Positions 8,362 to 17,283 are shown, counted from the first letter of the stretch. The stretch: DNA of 64,000 bases from Lachnospiraceae bacterium UBA7086 (GCA_002492525.1 DKZA01000043.1:22930-86929); one strand, 5' to 3'. Made by a program: numbers and translations. The notes: generated by a model from the sequence alone, not told the origin.

Positions 8362-9186
8362 ATGTCCAAGGAAAAAAAGATACGGTTGTTCAAAAACATA
8401 CTACTCCACTTATTTTTGCTGGCAGCTGTGCTGATCTCTGTATTTCCTTTCTACTGGATGCTGTCAGGGGCAACAAATTCCAGTGTAGACATCACGGGCG
8501 GCAACATGTGGTTTGGCAAAAACCTGAAAGAAAACTGGACGCAGCTCCAGAACACTGCCAATGTATTTCTGGTCTGCTGGAACACAATAAAAACAACATT
8601 ACTCTACACGTTCCTGTCTATTTTAATCTGTGCTATGGCAGGCTACGGGTTTGAAAAATACCGCTCAAAAGGAAAAAATGTGGTATATGCCATGTTTTTG
8701 CTCTCCATGATGATTCCCTTTTCCGCACAGATGATTCCGCTGTTTAAAATGGCCTCCAAAGCTAATATGCTGGATTCCCATACAGCAATCATTCTTCCTA
8801 CCATCGCAATGCCCTTTTTGGTCTTTTTCTTCCGGCAGAGTTTCCAATCTTATCCGACGGAACTGATTGAAGCTGCCAGAGTAGACGGTGCCGGGGAGTT
8901 TCGGATTTTCTTTCATCTGGTCATGCTGCCGATGAAATCTACTTTTGCCGCCGCAGCCATTTATGCCTTCATGAAACAGTGGAATAACTATCTGTGGCCG
9001 CTTATTGTGATACAGAGTAATGAAAAGAAAACCTTCACGCTGCTTCTATCTTCGTTAGCCTCTGCCTATTATGTGGATTATGGACAGCTGATGCTGGCAA
9101 TTGTGCTGGCCACTCTGCCGATTATCATTGTTTTTCTGACCATGCAGAAACAGTTTGTGGAAGGCATTGTAGGAAGCTCTAAATAA
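8362..9186 (+). CDS. Sugar ABC transporter permease (MalG type)
   Basis: Second permease of the importer, 274 residues, with six predicted membrane segments and an EAA loop (IEAARVDGAGEFRIFFHLVM). It has the FPFYWMLSGATN stretch characteristic of MalG-like subunits near residue 30. The start at 8362 avoids overlap with the upstream gene; an in-frame TTG at 8335 would overlap it and is less likely. Followed by two copies of the two-hairpin repeat before the GH35 gene. Confidence 0.87.
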   Translation: MSKEKKIRLFKNILLHLFLLAAVLISVFPFYWMLSGATNSSVDITGGNMWFGKNLKENWTQLQNTANVFLVCWNTIKTTLLYTFLSILICAMAGYGFEKYRSKGKNVVYAMFLLSMMIPFSAQMIPLFKMASKANMLDSHTAIILPTIAMPFLVFFFRQSFQSYPTELIEAARVDGAGEFRIFFHLVMLPMKSTFAAAAIYAFMKQWNNYLWPLIVIQSNEKKTFTLLLSSLASAYYVDYGQLMLAIVLATLPIIIVFLTMQKQFVEGIVGSSK

Positions 9187-9188
9187 AA

Positions 9189-9249
9189 AAGGTAAATTTG
9201 CTTCGCAAATTAACCTTACGAGGACTGCTTCGCAGCCTCGGATATGCGG
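9189..9249 (+). repeat. Two-hairpin intergenic repeat, copy B
   Basis: Begins 3 bases after the permease stop. Hairpin 1 is GGTAAATTTGC-TTC-GCAAATTAACC with a single A-A mismatch. Hairpin 2 is CGAGG-A-CTGC-TTC-GCAG-CCTCG, the same bulged A as in copy A although the stem sequence differs; the tail GATATGCGG follows. The base-pair covariation between copies indicates that the fold, not just the sequence, is kept. Confidence 0.78.
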
Positions 9250-9270
9250 AATAATTTTCTATATCATAAA

Positions 9271-9330
9271 AGGGTAAATTTGCTTCGCAAATTAACCTTA
9301 CGAAATCCGCTTCGTGGACTCGGATATGCG
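9271..9330 (+). repeat. Two-hairpin intergenic repeat, copy C
   Basis: A second unit 21 bases behind copy B, with the same first hairpin (GGTAAATTTGC/GCAAATTAACC) and a more degenerate second hairpin (CGAAATCCGC-TTC-GTGGACTCG), ending GATATGCG just before the ribosome binding site of the GH35 gene. Confidence 0.75.
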
Positions 9331-9355
9331 TAGGAATCAGGAGGGAACATTTTAA

Positions 9356-11773
9356 ATGAGAGAATACAATATTGATGCAAGAAAGATAAAGAATCCTTTT
9401 TATCCTTCTCCCATCCATATGAGTGGATGCGATGACAAAGGGAAAGAATTGGCGGTGGGTAATTATTTCCTGACCCTGGACGGTGAACCCTTTTTTGCGG
9501 TTTGCGGAGAAGCGCACTTTTCCCGTATGAACGAAGCTCTTTGGGAAGATGAGATCATTAAAATGAAATTAGGAGGCGTCAACATCATTGCCGGTTATAT
9601 CTTCTGGATACATCACGAAGAGACAGAGGGCGAATTTGACTGGAACGGCAACAAAAACCTGAGACGTTTTCTGACGCTGTGCAAGAAGAACAACATGTAT
9701 GTCATACTGCGCATCGGCCCCTTTTCTCATGGAGAATGTCGGAACGGCGGTTTCCCGGACTGGCTGTTTGGCCGGCCCTTTGACCTTAGATGCGATGATG
9801 AAACCTATTTAAAATATACAGAACGGTTCTACAAAGAGATTTACCGTCAGGCAGAGGGCCTGTTATTCAAAGACGGCGGGCCAGTCATCGGCGTGCAACT
9901 GGAAAATGAACACGAGCATGCATCCTGTCCCTGGGAATTGACAACAGAGAACAGTAAAGAATGGCTGGTCAGCGGCAGAGAAGGCCAGAAACATATGGCG
10001 ACGCTTAAAACTCTTGCGCAAAAAGTTGGGTTCGATGTGCCATTATATACAGCGACTGCCTGGGGCGGTGCCTGCGCACCTGAGCAGATAGTGCTCCCGC
10101 TATGGGGCGGATATGCGTTCCGACCGTGGATGTTCTATGACGGAAAATTAAAAGAACACCCAGCCACGGGAGAATATCTGTACGGCGATTTCCACTGTAA
10201 TACGGCACCCAAATATTATAATTTTGATCCCGAATACCCGGCGGAAGATTATCCTTACGCCTGCTGCGAAATGGGCGGCGGCATGAACGTATATTATCCC
10301 TACCGGTTTCAACTTCCGATGGAGAGCGTAGGGGCAATGGCACAAGTGAAAGCAGGCAGCGGCTGCAACTTCCTTGGATACTATATGTATCATGGGGGAA
10401 CACACCCAAAAGGGAAAAAGATTCCCTGGCTGAATGAATGTGATGTCCCGAAATTCTCGTATGATTATCAGGCTCCGCTGGGAGAATTCGGGCAGGTTCG
10501 GAAATCCTTCCATCAATTAAAACTGCAGCATTTATTTTACCAGGAATTTCAAAAGGAAGTAACAGCCACCAAAACGGTCCTCTCCAAAGAAGCTGTCGTG
10601 CAACAGCCTGAGGATGTAGAAACCCTGCGGTACGTTGTGCGCGTGGACGAGGCTGGACAAGGCTTTTTGTTTATCAATAACTATCAGGATCATGTAGAGG
10701 GCATCGAGCAGAAGGATTTTGCAATAACCGTACAGACAGACCGGGGCGTCATACGTGTCCCGGAAGAAGGATCATTGAACCTGCCTCAAAACGGCTTTGC
10801 TATCTGGCCACTATGGTTTGACTTCCATGGGCATCCTCTAAAATATGCTACAGCACAGCTTGTCACCAAAGTTTTGGAAGGCGGAAGCGAATATTTCTTT
10901 TTCGTACAGACCGGTAACAGCCAAAGCGAGTTTGTATTTGAGGAGGAAAATATTATTTTACAGCCCCAAAATGGCTGCCGCATCGTGAAAAACAAGGTAA
11001 TTCTTACAGGAGAAAGCTGCTGTACCTTTCGTTTCACAGGGAAAGATGGGACGGAATGTATTATATGTACCTTACCGGAACCGGAAGGCCTCAGGCTGTG
11101 GCAAATTGACGCCGAAGGAAAACGCCGCCTCTTCCTGTCTGATGATCCGATACTCTACAAAAACGGCAGTTTGGAACTGGAATATCACTGCGGAGAAAAT
11201 GTACAGATTGGAATATTCCCGCCGGCAGACGATGTTATGTATCTCGGAAACACAGCGTTAAAAAGTGCAGGCACAGACGGTGTATTCCAAATCTTTGAAA
11301 GCTTTCAGGAAGCAAAAGAACTGCCATTTACATGGAAGGATGTGAGTACCGTCAACAAAGAAGGAGACGGTGCACTGAAGAGACCTGTGGTGGGCAGTCC
11401 TCTTACCTCCACAAAAGTAGTGAACGGCCGTGCGGTACTGCAATTTGATCCAGAGGTTTTTGCCGATGTGAAACAACTCCTGTTAAAGGTATGCTATGAA
11501 GGAGATGTGGGGTATGCCTTCATAGAAGGAGAAATGTTCCATGATAACTTTTGCAATGGCGCGCCATGGGAGATTGATCTGATGCCTTATAAAGAACAAC
11601 TGATAAAACACGGCATGTATCTGTATGTTTCACCTCGTAAAATAGGCGCATATGTGGACAGTACCTCCTCCATGGCTGCCCTGCACGAAGTTATCAAAGA
11701 GCAGGTTGCACGAATCGACAGTATAGAACTGGAAGCAATAAAGCGGATAGAGATGACTTTTCCTACCCCATAA
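9356..11773 (+). CDS. GH35-type beta-galactosidase
   Basis: Glycoside hydrolase of 805 residues with no signal peptide, so cytoplasmic. The N-terminal TIM barrel carries FFAVCGEAHFSRM, the RIGPFSHGECRNGGFPDWL stretch, and GPVIGVQLENE, where Glu185 is the predicted acid/base. Glu305 in YACCEMGGG is the best candidate nucleophile. About 450 residues of beta-sandwich-like C-terminal sequence follow. It should hydrolyse a terminal beta-galactoside imported by the preceding ABC system. The ATG at 9356 follows AGGAGGG. The nucleophile neighbourhood departs from the common GH35 pattern, so substrate may be unusual. Last gene of the operon, followed by repeat copy D. Confidence 0.8.
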   Translation: MREYNIDARKIKNPFYPSPIHMSGCDDKGKELAVGNYFLTLDGEPFFAVCGEAHFSRMNEALWEDEIIKMKLGGVNIIAGYIFWIHHEETEGEFDWNGNKNLRRFLTLCKKNNMYVILRIGPFSHGECRNGGFPDWLFGRPFDLRCDDETYLKYTERFYKEIYRQAEGLLFKDGGPVIGVQLENEHEHASCPWELTTENSKEWLVSGREGQKHMATLKTLAQKVGFDVPLYTATAWGGACAPEQIVLPLWGGYAFRPWMFYDGKLKEHPATGEYLYGDFHCNTAPKYYNFDPEYPAEDYPYACCEMGGGMNVYYPYRFQLPMESVGAMAQVKAGSGCNFLGYYMYHGGTHPKGKKIPWLNECDVPKFSYDYQAPLGEFGQVRKSFHQLKLQHLFYQEFQKEVTATKTVLSKEAVVQQPEDVETLRYVVRVDEAGQGFLFINNYQDHVEGIEQKDFAITVQTDRGVIRVPEEGSLNLPQNGFAIWPLWFDFHGHPLKYATAQLVTKVLEGGSEYFFFVQTGNSQSEFVFEEENIILQPQNGCRIVKNKVILTGESCCTFRFTGKDGTECIICTLPEPEGLRLWQIDAEGKRRLFLSDDPILYKNGSLELEYHCGENVQIGIFPPADDVMYLGNTALKSAGTDGVFQIFESFQEAKELPFTWKDVSTVNKEGDGALKRPVVGSPLTSTKVVNGRAVLQFDPEVFADVKQLLLKVCYEGDVGYAFIEGEMFHDNFCNGAPWEIDLMPYKEQLIKHGMYLYVSPRKIGAYVDSTSSMAALHEVIKEQVARIDSIELEAIKRIEMTFPTP

Positions 11774-11835
11774 AAAAGTTAGTTTGCTTCGCAAATTAAT
11801 TTTACGAAATTCGCTCCGCGAACTCGGATAAGCGG
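11774..11835 (+). repeat. Two-hairpin intergenic repeat, copy D
   Basis: Directly behind the GH35 stop codon: first hairpin AGTTTGC-TTC-GCAAATT within a longer imperfect stem, second hairpin CGAAATTCGC-TCC-GCGAACTCG, tail GATAAGCGG. Same polarity relative to the gene as copies A-C. Confidence 0.77.
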
Positions 11836-11859
11836 AGGAATTTCACTATATAATATAGA

Positions 11860-11889
11860 ACACGGCTTTGCCAACTGGCACAGCCGTGT
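11860..11889. terminator. Stem-loop between convergent genes
   Basis: ACACGGCT and AGCCGTGT pair around an inner TGCC/GGCA stem. It lies between the convergent GH35 and acetyltransferase genes and could stop transcription from either side, although no long T tract follows. Confidence 0.5.
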
Positions 11890-11909
11890 CTGTGTTATAT
11901 ATTCCTCGC

Positions 11910-12413
11910 TTACCGAATATATTTCTCCATCAAATAAAACCGCCCCTTTCGCCAGTCAGCTGTACCGGTCTGAACATATCCTGCCCGGGCATACAGTCTC
12001 TGGGAATAGGGGTTCTTACTGAAAACATCCAGTCTGATTGCTTGGATTTCTTTGTTTCGCAACATCTCTTCAATGTACTGCATGGTTTTTGCGGCAACAC
12101 CCCTGTTCTGAAATGCCGGATTGACACACAGGCGGTGCAGCACAAAATAAGCTCTTTCCGGATAGGCCCATGTTCCATTTTTATAGTCTTCATCGCTCTC
12201 CTGATTTAAGGCAAACACTACAGCGATTTCTGAACCTATGATGCCTGCATACAAATCGCCGTTTTTTATATCATTCGCAAAATCCTCCTTGGTCGGATAT
12301 AATTCGTCCCATTGATGGATATCATTGTCTTCCATTTTGGAAATTGCTTTTTGTACCAATAAATTAATTTCCTCCAGATCATTTACATTAGCCAGTCTGT
12401 AATCTATGGTCAT
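11910..12413 (-). CDS. GNAT-family N-acetyltransferase
   Basis: A 167-residue single-domain GNAT protein. The acetyl-CoA pyrophosphate loop is visible as NPAFQNRGVAAKTM (Q-x-x-G-x-A) at about residues 95-110, preceded by the RLCV strand and followed by AIRLDVFSKNPYSQRLYARAG, the usual beta5 to alpha4 region. The substrate is unknown. RBS AGGAGG lies 6 bases before the ATG at 12413. Stands alone between the GH35 operon (convergent) and the PBECR4 gene. Confidence 0.85.
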   Translation of the reverse strand: MTIDYRLANVNDLEEINLLVQKAISKMEDNDIHQWDELYPTKEDFANDIKNGDLYAGIIGSEIAVVFALNQESDEDYKNGTWAYPERAYFVLHRLCVNPAFQNRGVAAKTMQYIEEMLRNKEIQAIRLDVFSKNPYSQRLYARAGYVQTGTADWRKGRFYLMEKYIR

Positions 12414-12473
12414 GATTTCCTCCTCTGTCTGTATAAAAACAGCTATTTCTATATCCGCTTTTAAACTTTTACT

Positions 12474-13112
12474 CTATCCAATTTTATCTTTATAAAATCT
12501 ATCTTCGATAAGATAATGTATACTTTCAGGTATAACCTTATTCTGATCGGCTACTAATAGCTTTGTATATTTTACAAGGCTTGCATCTTTTTCAAAAATA
12601 AAATCTACAATTTCACCGCCTGCACTCTTTTCCACTGAAGAATCTTCAACTCTTAATGACATTGGCAAAAACAGCTCATTTATCTTTTTACCCTGTTTAT
12701 CTATATTCTCTGTAAGTCCTAATGTAAACTCCAGATTCGTGACGCTGATTTTATATATAACACTTTGTGTACGCATATCCTTTAATATACATACCATTTC
12801 ATTTGTTAATTCAGATATCCGCCTGAGACAAGGCAGCTTCTTCCTTGCATTTGCATAGGGATGTCTGTCTGAAAAATAAAATTGATTATCAGCTAGTTTC
12901 CCTCTCTTGGCATTTTTATAAAAGTCTTTGGCAGACAGTCTTGTCTCTACTCCTGTAAGATGCAAAAAATGATCTGTCGGAAAAACCACTTCAAAAAATT
13001 CCTTTCCATAAACATAAAGGAATTTTTTCCCCGCCAGACTATTACTATATGCCGCTGCTGCACCAATGATTTCCTTCCGTATCTTGTTTTTCTTATCCGC
13101 CTTAGTTGCCAT
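12474..13112 (-). CDS. PBECR4-like putative nuclease-fold protein
   Basis: A 212-residue protein that resembles the PBECR4 group (phage-Barnase-EndoU-ColicinE5/D-RelE-like nuclease fold) as I recall it: IRKEIIGAAAAYSNSLAGK, GKEFFEVVFPTDHFLHLTGV, a SAKDFYKNAKRGKL helix, and FSDRHPYANARKKL. Conserved His and basic residues would form an RNase-like site, but catalysis is not shown. The gene is noticeably more A+T-rich than its neighbours, suggesting acquisition by transfer. GAGGAAGTTT precedes the ATG. It lies behind a small ORF and a stem-loop that overlaps that ORF's stop codon. It could be a toxin-like or defence-related effector; no phage genes are nearby. Confidence 0.55.
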   Translation of the reverse strand: MATKADKKNKIRKEIIGAAAAYSNSLAGKKFLYVYGKEFFEVVFPTDHFLHLTGVETRLSAKDFYKNAKRGKLADNQFYFSDRHPYANARKKLPCLRRISELTNEMVCILKDMRTQSVIYKISVTNLEFTLGLTENIDKQGKKINELFLPMSLRVEDSSVEKSAGGEIVDFIFEKDASLVKYTKLLVADQNKVIPESIHYLIEDRFYKDKIG

Positions 13113-13131
13113 AAACTTCCTCTAATGTAAA

Positions 13132-13155
13132 GAGAGGTGTGAAACCACACCTCTC
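13132..13155 (-). promoter_or_regulatory. Stem-loop between small ORF and PBECR4 gene
   Basis: GAGAGGTGTG-4 nt-CACACCTCTC is a perfect 10-bp stem followed on the minus strand by TTTACATT. It overlaps the stop codon of the small upstream ORF and ends just before the PBECR4 ribosome binding site, so it may act as an attenuator or may mask the site. Confidence 0.55.
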
Positions 13156-13330
13156 AATCTGTAGCTATAATAAGAGTTTTTTGCTGGTTGTCAGCCTCGG
13201 CATCCAGTAAAGATACCTTTAACGACGTAGGAATCATTAAGTCCCCTACGTGGACTACAGCTTTATCCAAGCTGCCAGGCTCGATGTCCGGTAATGACAT
13301 CTGTATATATGGAAAATTACCCTGCTCCAT
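13154..13330 (-). CDS. Small hypothetical ORF upstream of PBECR4 gene
   Basis: 58 codons from the ATG at 13330 (a GTG three codons earlier is possible; a stop lies just beyond it). The product is acidic and beta-rich in appearance (YIQMSLPDIEPGSLD, then VHVGDLMIPTSLKVSLLDAE). I do not recognise it. No good Shine-Dalgarno precedes either start, which weakens the call, but a clear promoter lies 55-80 bases upstream and the stop codon is embedded in the 10-bp stem-loop ahead of the PBECR4 gene. It could be a regulatory leader peptide, an antitoxin-like partner, or a remnant. Confidence 0.4.
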   Translation of the reverse strand: MEQGNFPYIQMSLPDIEPGSLDKAVVHVGDLMIPTSLKVSLLDAEADNQQKTLIIATD

Positions 13331-13385
13331 CTGCAGCACAACTTTTTACGATGCTCTTACATCGAGGCATTACTGCTCTATCTAT

Positions 13386-13413
13386 ATTATATCCATATAA
13401 ATGAAAAAATCAA
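13386..13413 (-). promoter_or_regulatory. Promoter upstream of small ORF/PBECR4
   Basis: On the minus strand TTGATT (13413-13408), 16 bases, TATAAT (13391-13386). Transcription would begin close to 13380, giving a leader that contains a small CGATG/CATCG hairpin before the small ORF. Confidence 0.6.
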
Positions 13414-13456
13414 TTCATTTAAGACATAATCAAGTGAAAAGTAACTTTAAACTGCT

Positions 13457-14638
13457 CTAAAACTTCCCAAACTTTTTCTTCTTCTTTCCGCCTGCCTGCT
13501 CTTCCGCATGATCTGAAGTAATATTCTTCGTTGCATTTAAGCTGTCACCCGTCTGCTCATCAAACTGCTTTAGCAGATCTTTGGCTTCGTGAGAAAGTCT
13601 ATCCGGCACCTGTACCACCAACGTCACATAATGATCTCCTCGCACATCTTTGTTACGCAGGGATGGTACTCCTTTCCCTTTCAGTCGGACTTTTGTATCA
13701 GTCTGTGTACCTGCCTTCACTTCATAAATGACCCGGCCGTCTACCGTATCAATCAAAATCTCGCCGCCCAGAGCTGCAACGGCAAAAGACATGGGCACAG
13801 TAGAATAGATATTCTCATCTTGTCTCTGGAAAATGGGATGCCTTCCCACTACCACTTCTACCAGTAAATCTCCTCTCGGGCCGCCGTTTGTACCCGGTTC
13901 ACCCTTATCGCGCAGGCGGACACACTGTCCGTTGTCAATACCGGCCGGAATTGAAACCTGAATCTTTTTCTTGCTGGCAATATATCCCGTACCGCGGCAG
14001 TCAGAACATTTATCTTTGATCACCTTACCGGTACCCTGACAGTCCGGACAGGTCTGCACATTTCTCATAATGCCGCCAAAAGGTGACTGTCTTGTGTACA
14101 CCACCTGTCCCTTACCTCCACATTTACTACAAGTCTCGGGACTGGTACCGGGCTTGGCTCCGGTACCATGACAGGACTTACACTCATCCTTTAACGTCAG
14201 TTCAATCTCTTTCTCTACGCCAAAGACGGCTTCTTCAAAGGTTATACGGACACTGGTACGCAGATTTGCCCCCTTCATAGGGCCGCTTCCTCTGCCCCCG
14301 CGTCTGCTGCCGCCGCCAAAGATATCGCCAAAAATATCACCAAAAATATCACCGAAAATATCACTGTTAAAATCGAAACCGCCAAAGCCGCCGGCACCGC
14401 CCGCGCCATCGAAGGCGGCATGACCATACTGGTCATACTGCCTTCTCTTCTCCGGATCGCTTAAGACCGCATATGCCTCGGACGCTTCTTTGAATTTCTT
14501 CTCCGCCTCCGCATCACCGGGGTTCATATCGGGATGATATTTCTTTGCCAAAGCTCTGTATGCTTTTTTGAGCGCGGCATCATCAGCGTTTTTATCTACA
14601 CCGAGCACCTCATAATAATCCCGTTTCTGTTCTGCCAT
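13457..14638 (-). CDS. dnaJ: Chaperone protein DnaJ
   Basis: Full-length type I Hsp40, 393 residues. The J domain (residues 5-70) carries the HPD motif in KKYHPDMNP. A Gly/Phe-rich linker contains repeated DIFG units. Four zinc-binding CxxCxGxG motifs follow (CKSCHGTG, CSKCGGKG, CPDCQGTG, CSDCRGTG), then the C-terminal substrate-binding domains and a Lys-rich end. It delivers clients to DnaK and stimulates its ATPase. Last gene of the hrcA-grpE-dnaK-dnaJ operon, 36 bases behind dnaK. Confidence 0.97.
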   Translation of the reverse strand: MAEQKRDYYEVLGVDKNADDAALKKAYRALAKKYHPDMNPGDAEAEKKFKEASEAYAVLSDPEKRRQYDQYGHAAFDGAGGAGGFGGFDFNSDIFGDIFGDIFGDIFGGGSRRGGRGSGPMKGANLRTSVRITFEEAVFGVEKEIELTLKDECKSCHGTGAKPGTSPETCSKCGGKGQVVYTRQSPFGGIMRNVQTCPDCQGTGKVIKDKCSDCRGTGYIASKKKIQVSIPAGIDNGQCVRLRDKGEPGTNGGPRGDLLVEVVVGRHPIFQRQDENIYSTVPMSFAVAALGGEILIDTVDGRVIYEVKAGTQTDTKVRLKGKGVPSLRNKDVRGDHYVTLVVQVPDRLSHEAKDLLKQFDEQTGDSLNATKNITSDHAEEQAGGKKKKKFGKF

Positions 14639-14674
14639 GATTAAACCCTTCCTACTTTGCCTGTCTTTCTATCT

Positions 14675-16546
14675 TTAAACTTCTCTGTAATCTCCGTCTA
14701 CCACATCATCAGCCGTCGTTTCCTGCGTGCCTGCATCTGCTGCGCCGTCCATGTTGCTCATATCCGGGCCGGCCTGTGCCTGCTGCATGTTCTCATACAT
14801 CTTGGTGAACAGACTCTGTGCGGAAGTGGTCAGTTTCTCTTTCGCCGCCTTGAGTTCATCCATCTGGCTGTCCGTCATTTCCTGATCCTTGGTCTTTTCC
14901 AGGATATCTTTCACTGCCTGTAAATCAGCCTCCACACCGGCTTTTTCGGAAGCGTCAATCTTGTCGCCCACTTCGCTTAATGCTTTTTCTGTCTGGAATA
15001 CAAAGGAATCCGCTTCATTTCTGGTATCGATAGCTTCTTTTCTCTTTTTATCCTGTGCTTCATATTCAGCCGCTTCTTTGACCGCCTTATCAATCTCATC
15101 ATCGGACATATTGGAACCCGCCGTGATTGTGATATGCTGCTCTTTGCCTGTTCCCAGATCCTTGGCTGTTACATTCACAATACCGTTAGCATCAATATCA
15201 AAGGTTACCTCGATCTGCGGCACACCGCGCATTGCAGGCGGAATACCATCCAGTCTGAACTGTCCAAGAGACTTATTGTCTTTCGCAAACTGTCTTTCGC
15301 CCTGTACCACATTGATATCCACTGCTGTCTGATTATCTGCCGCTGTGGAGAAGATCTGACTCTTCTTGGTAGGAATCGTGGTATTTCTTTCAATCAGTCT
15401 GGTTGCCACACCTCCCTGTGTCTCGATGGAAAGAGAAAGGGGTGTAACATCCAGCAACAGGATTTCACCGGCACCGGCATCGCCTGCCAGCTTACCCCCC
15501 TGAATAGAAGCACCCAGAGCCACGCACTCATCAGGATTCAGGGATTTGCTGGGCTCTTTGCCTGTCAGCTGTCTTACCTTCTCCTGCACCGCAGGTACAC
15601 GTGTGGAACCGCCTACCAGAAGCACCTGGCCGATATCCGCATTGGTAAGTCCGGCATCCTTCATAGCGTTCTGTACCGGAATCGCTGTCTTCTCTATCAA
15701 ATCGTGGGTCAGCTCATCGAACTTCGCCCTGGTCAGATTCATATCAAAATGTTTCGGTCCTTCCGAAGTAGCTGTAATGAACGGCAGATTGATATTGGTT
15801 GTGGTCGCGGAAGAGAGTTCTTTCTTCGCCTTCTCCGCCGCCTCTTTCAATCTCTGAAGCGCCATCTTATCATTGGACAGATCTACGCCCTCCTGAGCCT
15901 TGAACTCGGCAAGCATCCAATCAATAATCTTCTGGTCGAAATCATCACCGCCCAAATGAGTATCGCCATTGGTCGCAAGCACTTCGATTACGCCGTCACC
16001 AATCTCAATGATGGACACATCAAAAGTACCGCCGCCCAAATCGTAAACCATGATTTTCTGTTCTTTTTCATTGTCAAGACCATAAGCAAGCGCTGCTGCC
16101 GTAGGCTCGTTGATGATACGTTTTACATCAAGTCCTGCAATCTTACCTGCATCTTTGGTTGCCTGTCTTTGTGCATCGTTGAAGTATGCAGGAACCGTGA
16201 TAACTGCCTCTGTCACCTTCTCGCCCAGATAATTCTCTGCATCCGCTTTTAACTTCTGCAAAATCATAGCCGAAATCTGCTGCGGAGAATATTTTTTGCC
16301 ATCAATGGTACGTCCCCTGTCTGTACCCATATCTCTCTTAATGGAAGCGATGGTCTTGTCAGCATTGGTAACTGCCTGACGTTTCGCCGGCTCACCTACA
16401 AGCCGCTCTCCTGTCTTGGTAAAAGCCACCACAGACGGTGTTGTTCTTGCGCCTTCTGTGTTGGCAATAACAGCGGGCTTGCCGCCCTCCATAACCGCAA
16501 CACAGCTATTGGTCGTTCCTAAGTCAATACCGATAATTTTACTCAT
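14675..16546 (-). CDS. dnaK: Chaperone protein DnaK (Hsp70)
   Basis: Hsp70 of 623 residues. The ATPase domain starts IGIDLGTTNSCVAV and has the DLGGGTFDVSI and GGSTRVPAVQ phosphate motifs. The linker DVTPLSLSIE leads into the substrate-binding beta domain and a helical lid, ending in an acidic tail. It folds and holds cytosolic proteins with DnaJ and GrpE. The start at 16546 has GGAGGGAAAAATT ahead of it. The 82-base gap to grpE has no convincing promoter, so expression is expected from the CIRCE-controlled promoter ahead of hrcA. Confidence 0.98.
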   Translation of the reverse strand: MSKIIGIDLGTTNSCVAVMEGGKPAVIANTEGARTTPSVVAFTKTGERLVGEPAKRQAVTNADKTIASIKRDMGTDRGRTIDGKKYSPQQISAMILQKLKADAENYLGEKVTEAVITVPAYFNDAQRQATKDAGKIAGLDVKRIINEPTAAALAYGLDNEKEQKIMVYDLGGGTFDVSIIEIGDGVIEVLATNGDTHLGGDDFDQKIIDWMLAEFKAQEGVDLSNDKMALQRLKEAAEKAKKELSSATTTNINLPFITATSEGPKHFDMNLTRAKFDELTHDLIEKTAIPVQNAMKDAGLTNADIGQVLLVGGSTRVPAVQEKVRQLTGKEPSKSLNPDECVALGASIQGGKLAGDAGAGEILLLDVTPLSLSIETQGGVATRLIERNTTIPTKKSQIFSTAADNQTAVDINVVQGERQFAKDNKSLGQFRLDGIPPAMRGVPQIEVTFDIDANGIVNVTAKDLGTGKEQHITITAGSNMSDDEIDKAVKEAAEYEAQDKKRKEAIDTRNEADSFVFQTEKALSEVGDKIDASEKAGVEADLQAVKDILEKTKDQEMTDSQMDELKAAKEKLTTSAQSLFTKMYENMQQAQAGPDMSNMDGAADAGTQETTADDVVDGDYREV

Positions 16547-16628
16547 AATTTTTCCCTCCTGCTTATCATAAAGCTGAATTATAATTTGTTGTTTTGGTTA
16601 GATATATTGTTAAATATATTACATCCTA

Positions 16629-17258
16629 TTACTCTACTACCGCAACCATACTGTGTCTGACCACGCTGTCCCGGTAAGTATAACCTCTTTGAAGTTCCTG
16701 AGCGATCACCCCAGAGGCAAATTCCTCGCTCTCCACCTGCATCACCGCATTATGAAATTCCGGATTAAATTCCTCTCCCACCGCGGGAATCGGTTTTACT
16801 TCCATGTTCTCAAGTTCTGTCATAAGCTGCTTGTAAATCATCTGCATGCCTTGTAAAAAAGCACCGTCTTTCTCTTCCTCGGGAACGCTCGCAAGACCTC
16901 TCTCAAAGTTATCCACAACCGGAAGTATCTTCTCTATGACGCTCCTGGCACCAGTCTCAAACATCGCCGTTTTCTCTTTCTCCGTCCGTTTGCGGAAATT
17001 CTCAAACTCAGCCATCTGGCGTTTCACACGGTCTTCCAGCTCTTCAATTTTCTCTTTCAAAGCATCCTGTTTCTTATCCGCTTTTTCTTTTTTCTTTTTT
17101 TCTTTCTTATCTTCTTTGGAAGCCTCTTCTGTCTGCGGGGTTTCTTCCTCTTTCACGGTTTCAGTCTCCGCCGCTTCTTCTGCCTGTTCTCCATCCGGAG
17201 TTTCCATCGTCAGATCTTCTTCCTGCATCTTATCTTTTTCCTCTGCCACGCTTTTCAT
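16629..17258 (-). CDS. grpE: Nucleotide exchange factor GrpE
   Basis: 209 residues: an unusually long acidic then Lys/Glu-rich disordered N-terminus (to about residue 65), the long dimerising coiled coil (IEELEDRVKRQMAEFENFRK), and the C-terminal beta domain ending in GYTYRDSVVRHSMVAV. It releases ADP from DnaK. The ATG at 17258 lies only one base after its AAAGG, so the GTG three codons later (17249), with better spacing, may be the real start. Sits 25 bases downstream of hrcA. Confidence 0.95.
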   Translation of the reverse strand: MKSVAEEKDKMQEEDLTMETPDGEQAEEAAETETVKEEETPQTEEASKEDKKEKKKKEKADKKQDALKEKIEELEDRVKRQMAEFENFRKRTEKEKTAMFETGARSVIEKILPVVDNFERGLASVPEEEKDGAFLQGMQMIYKQLMTELENMEVKPIPAVGEEFNPEFHNAVMQVESEEFASGVIAQELQRGYTYRDSVVRHSMVAVVE

Positions 17259-17283
17259 TCCTTTCTGTCAAAACTGACCAAGA

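Noticed and set aside
13316..13369. A 17-codon ORF (start MPRCKSIVK) in the leader of the small ORF upstream of PBECR4
   Set aside because: No ribosome site and too short to support; the overlapping 58-codon frame has a better case.
15134..16252. Long open frame (372 codons) on the plus strand across dnaK
   Set aside because: It is antisense to the highly conserved dnaK, has no ribosome site or recognisable domain, and arises from dnaK codon bias.
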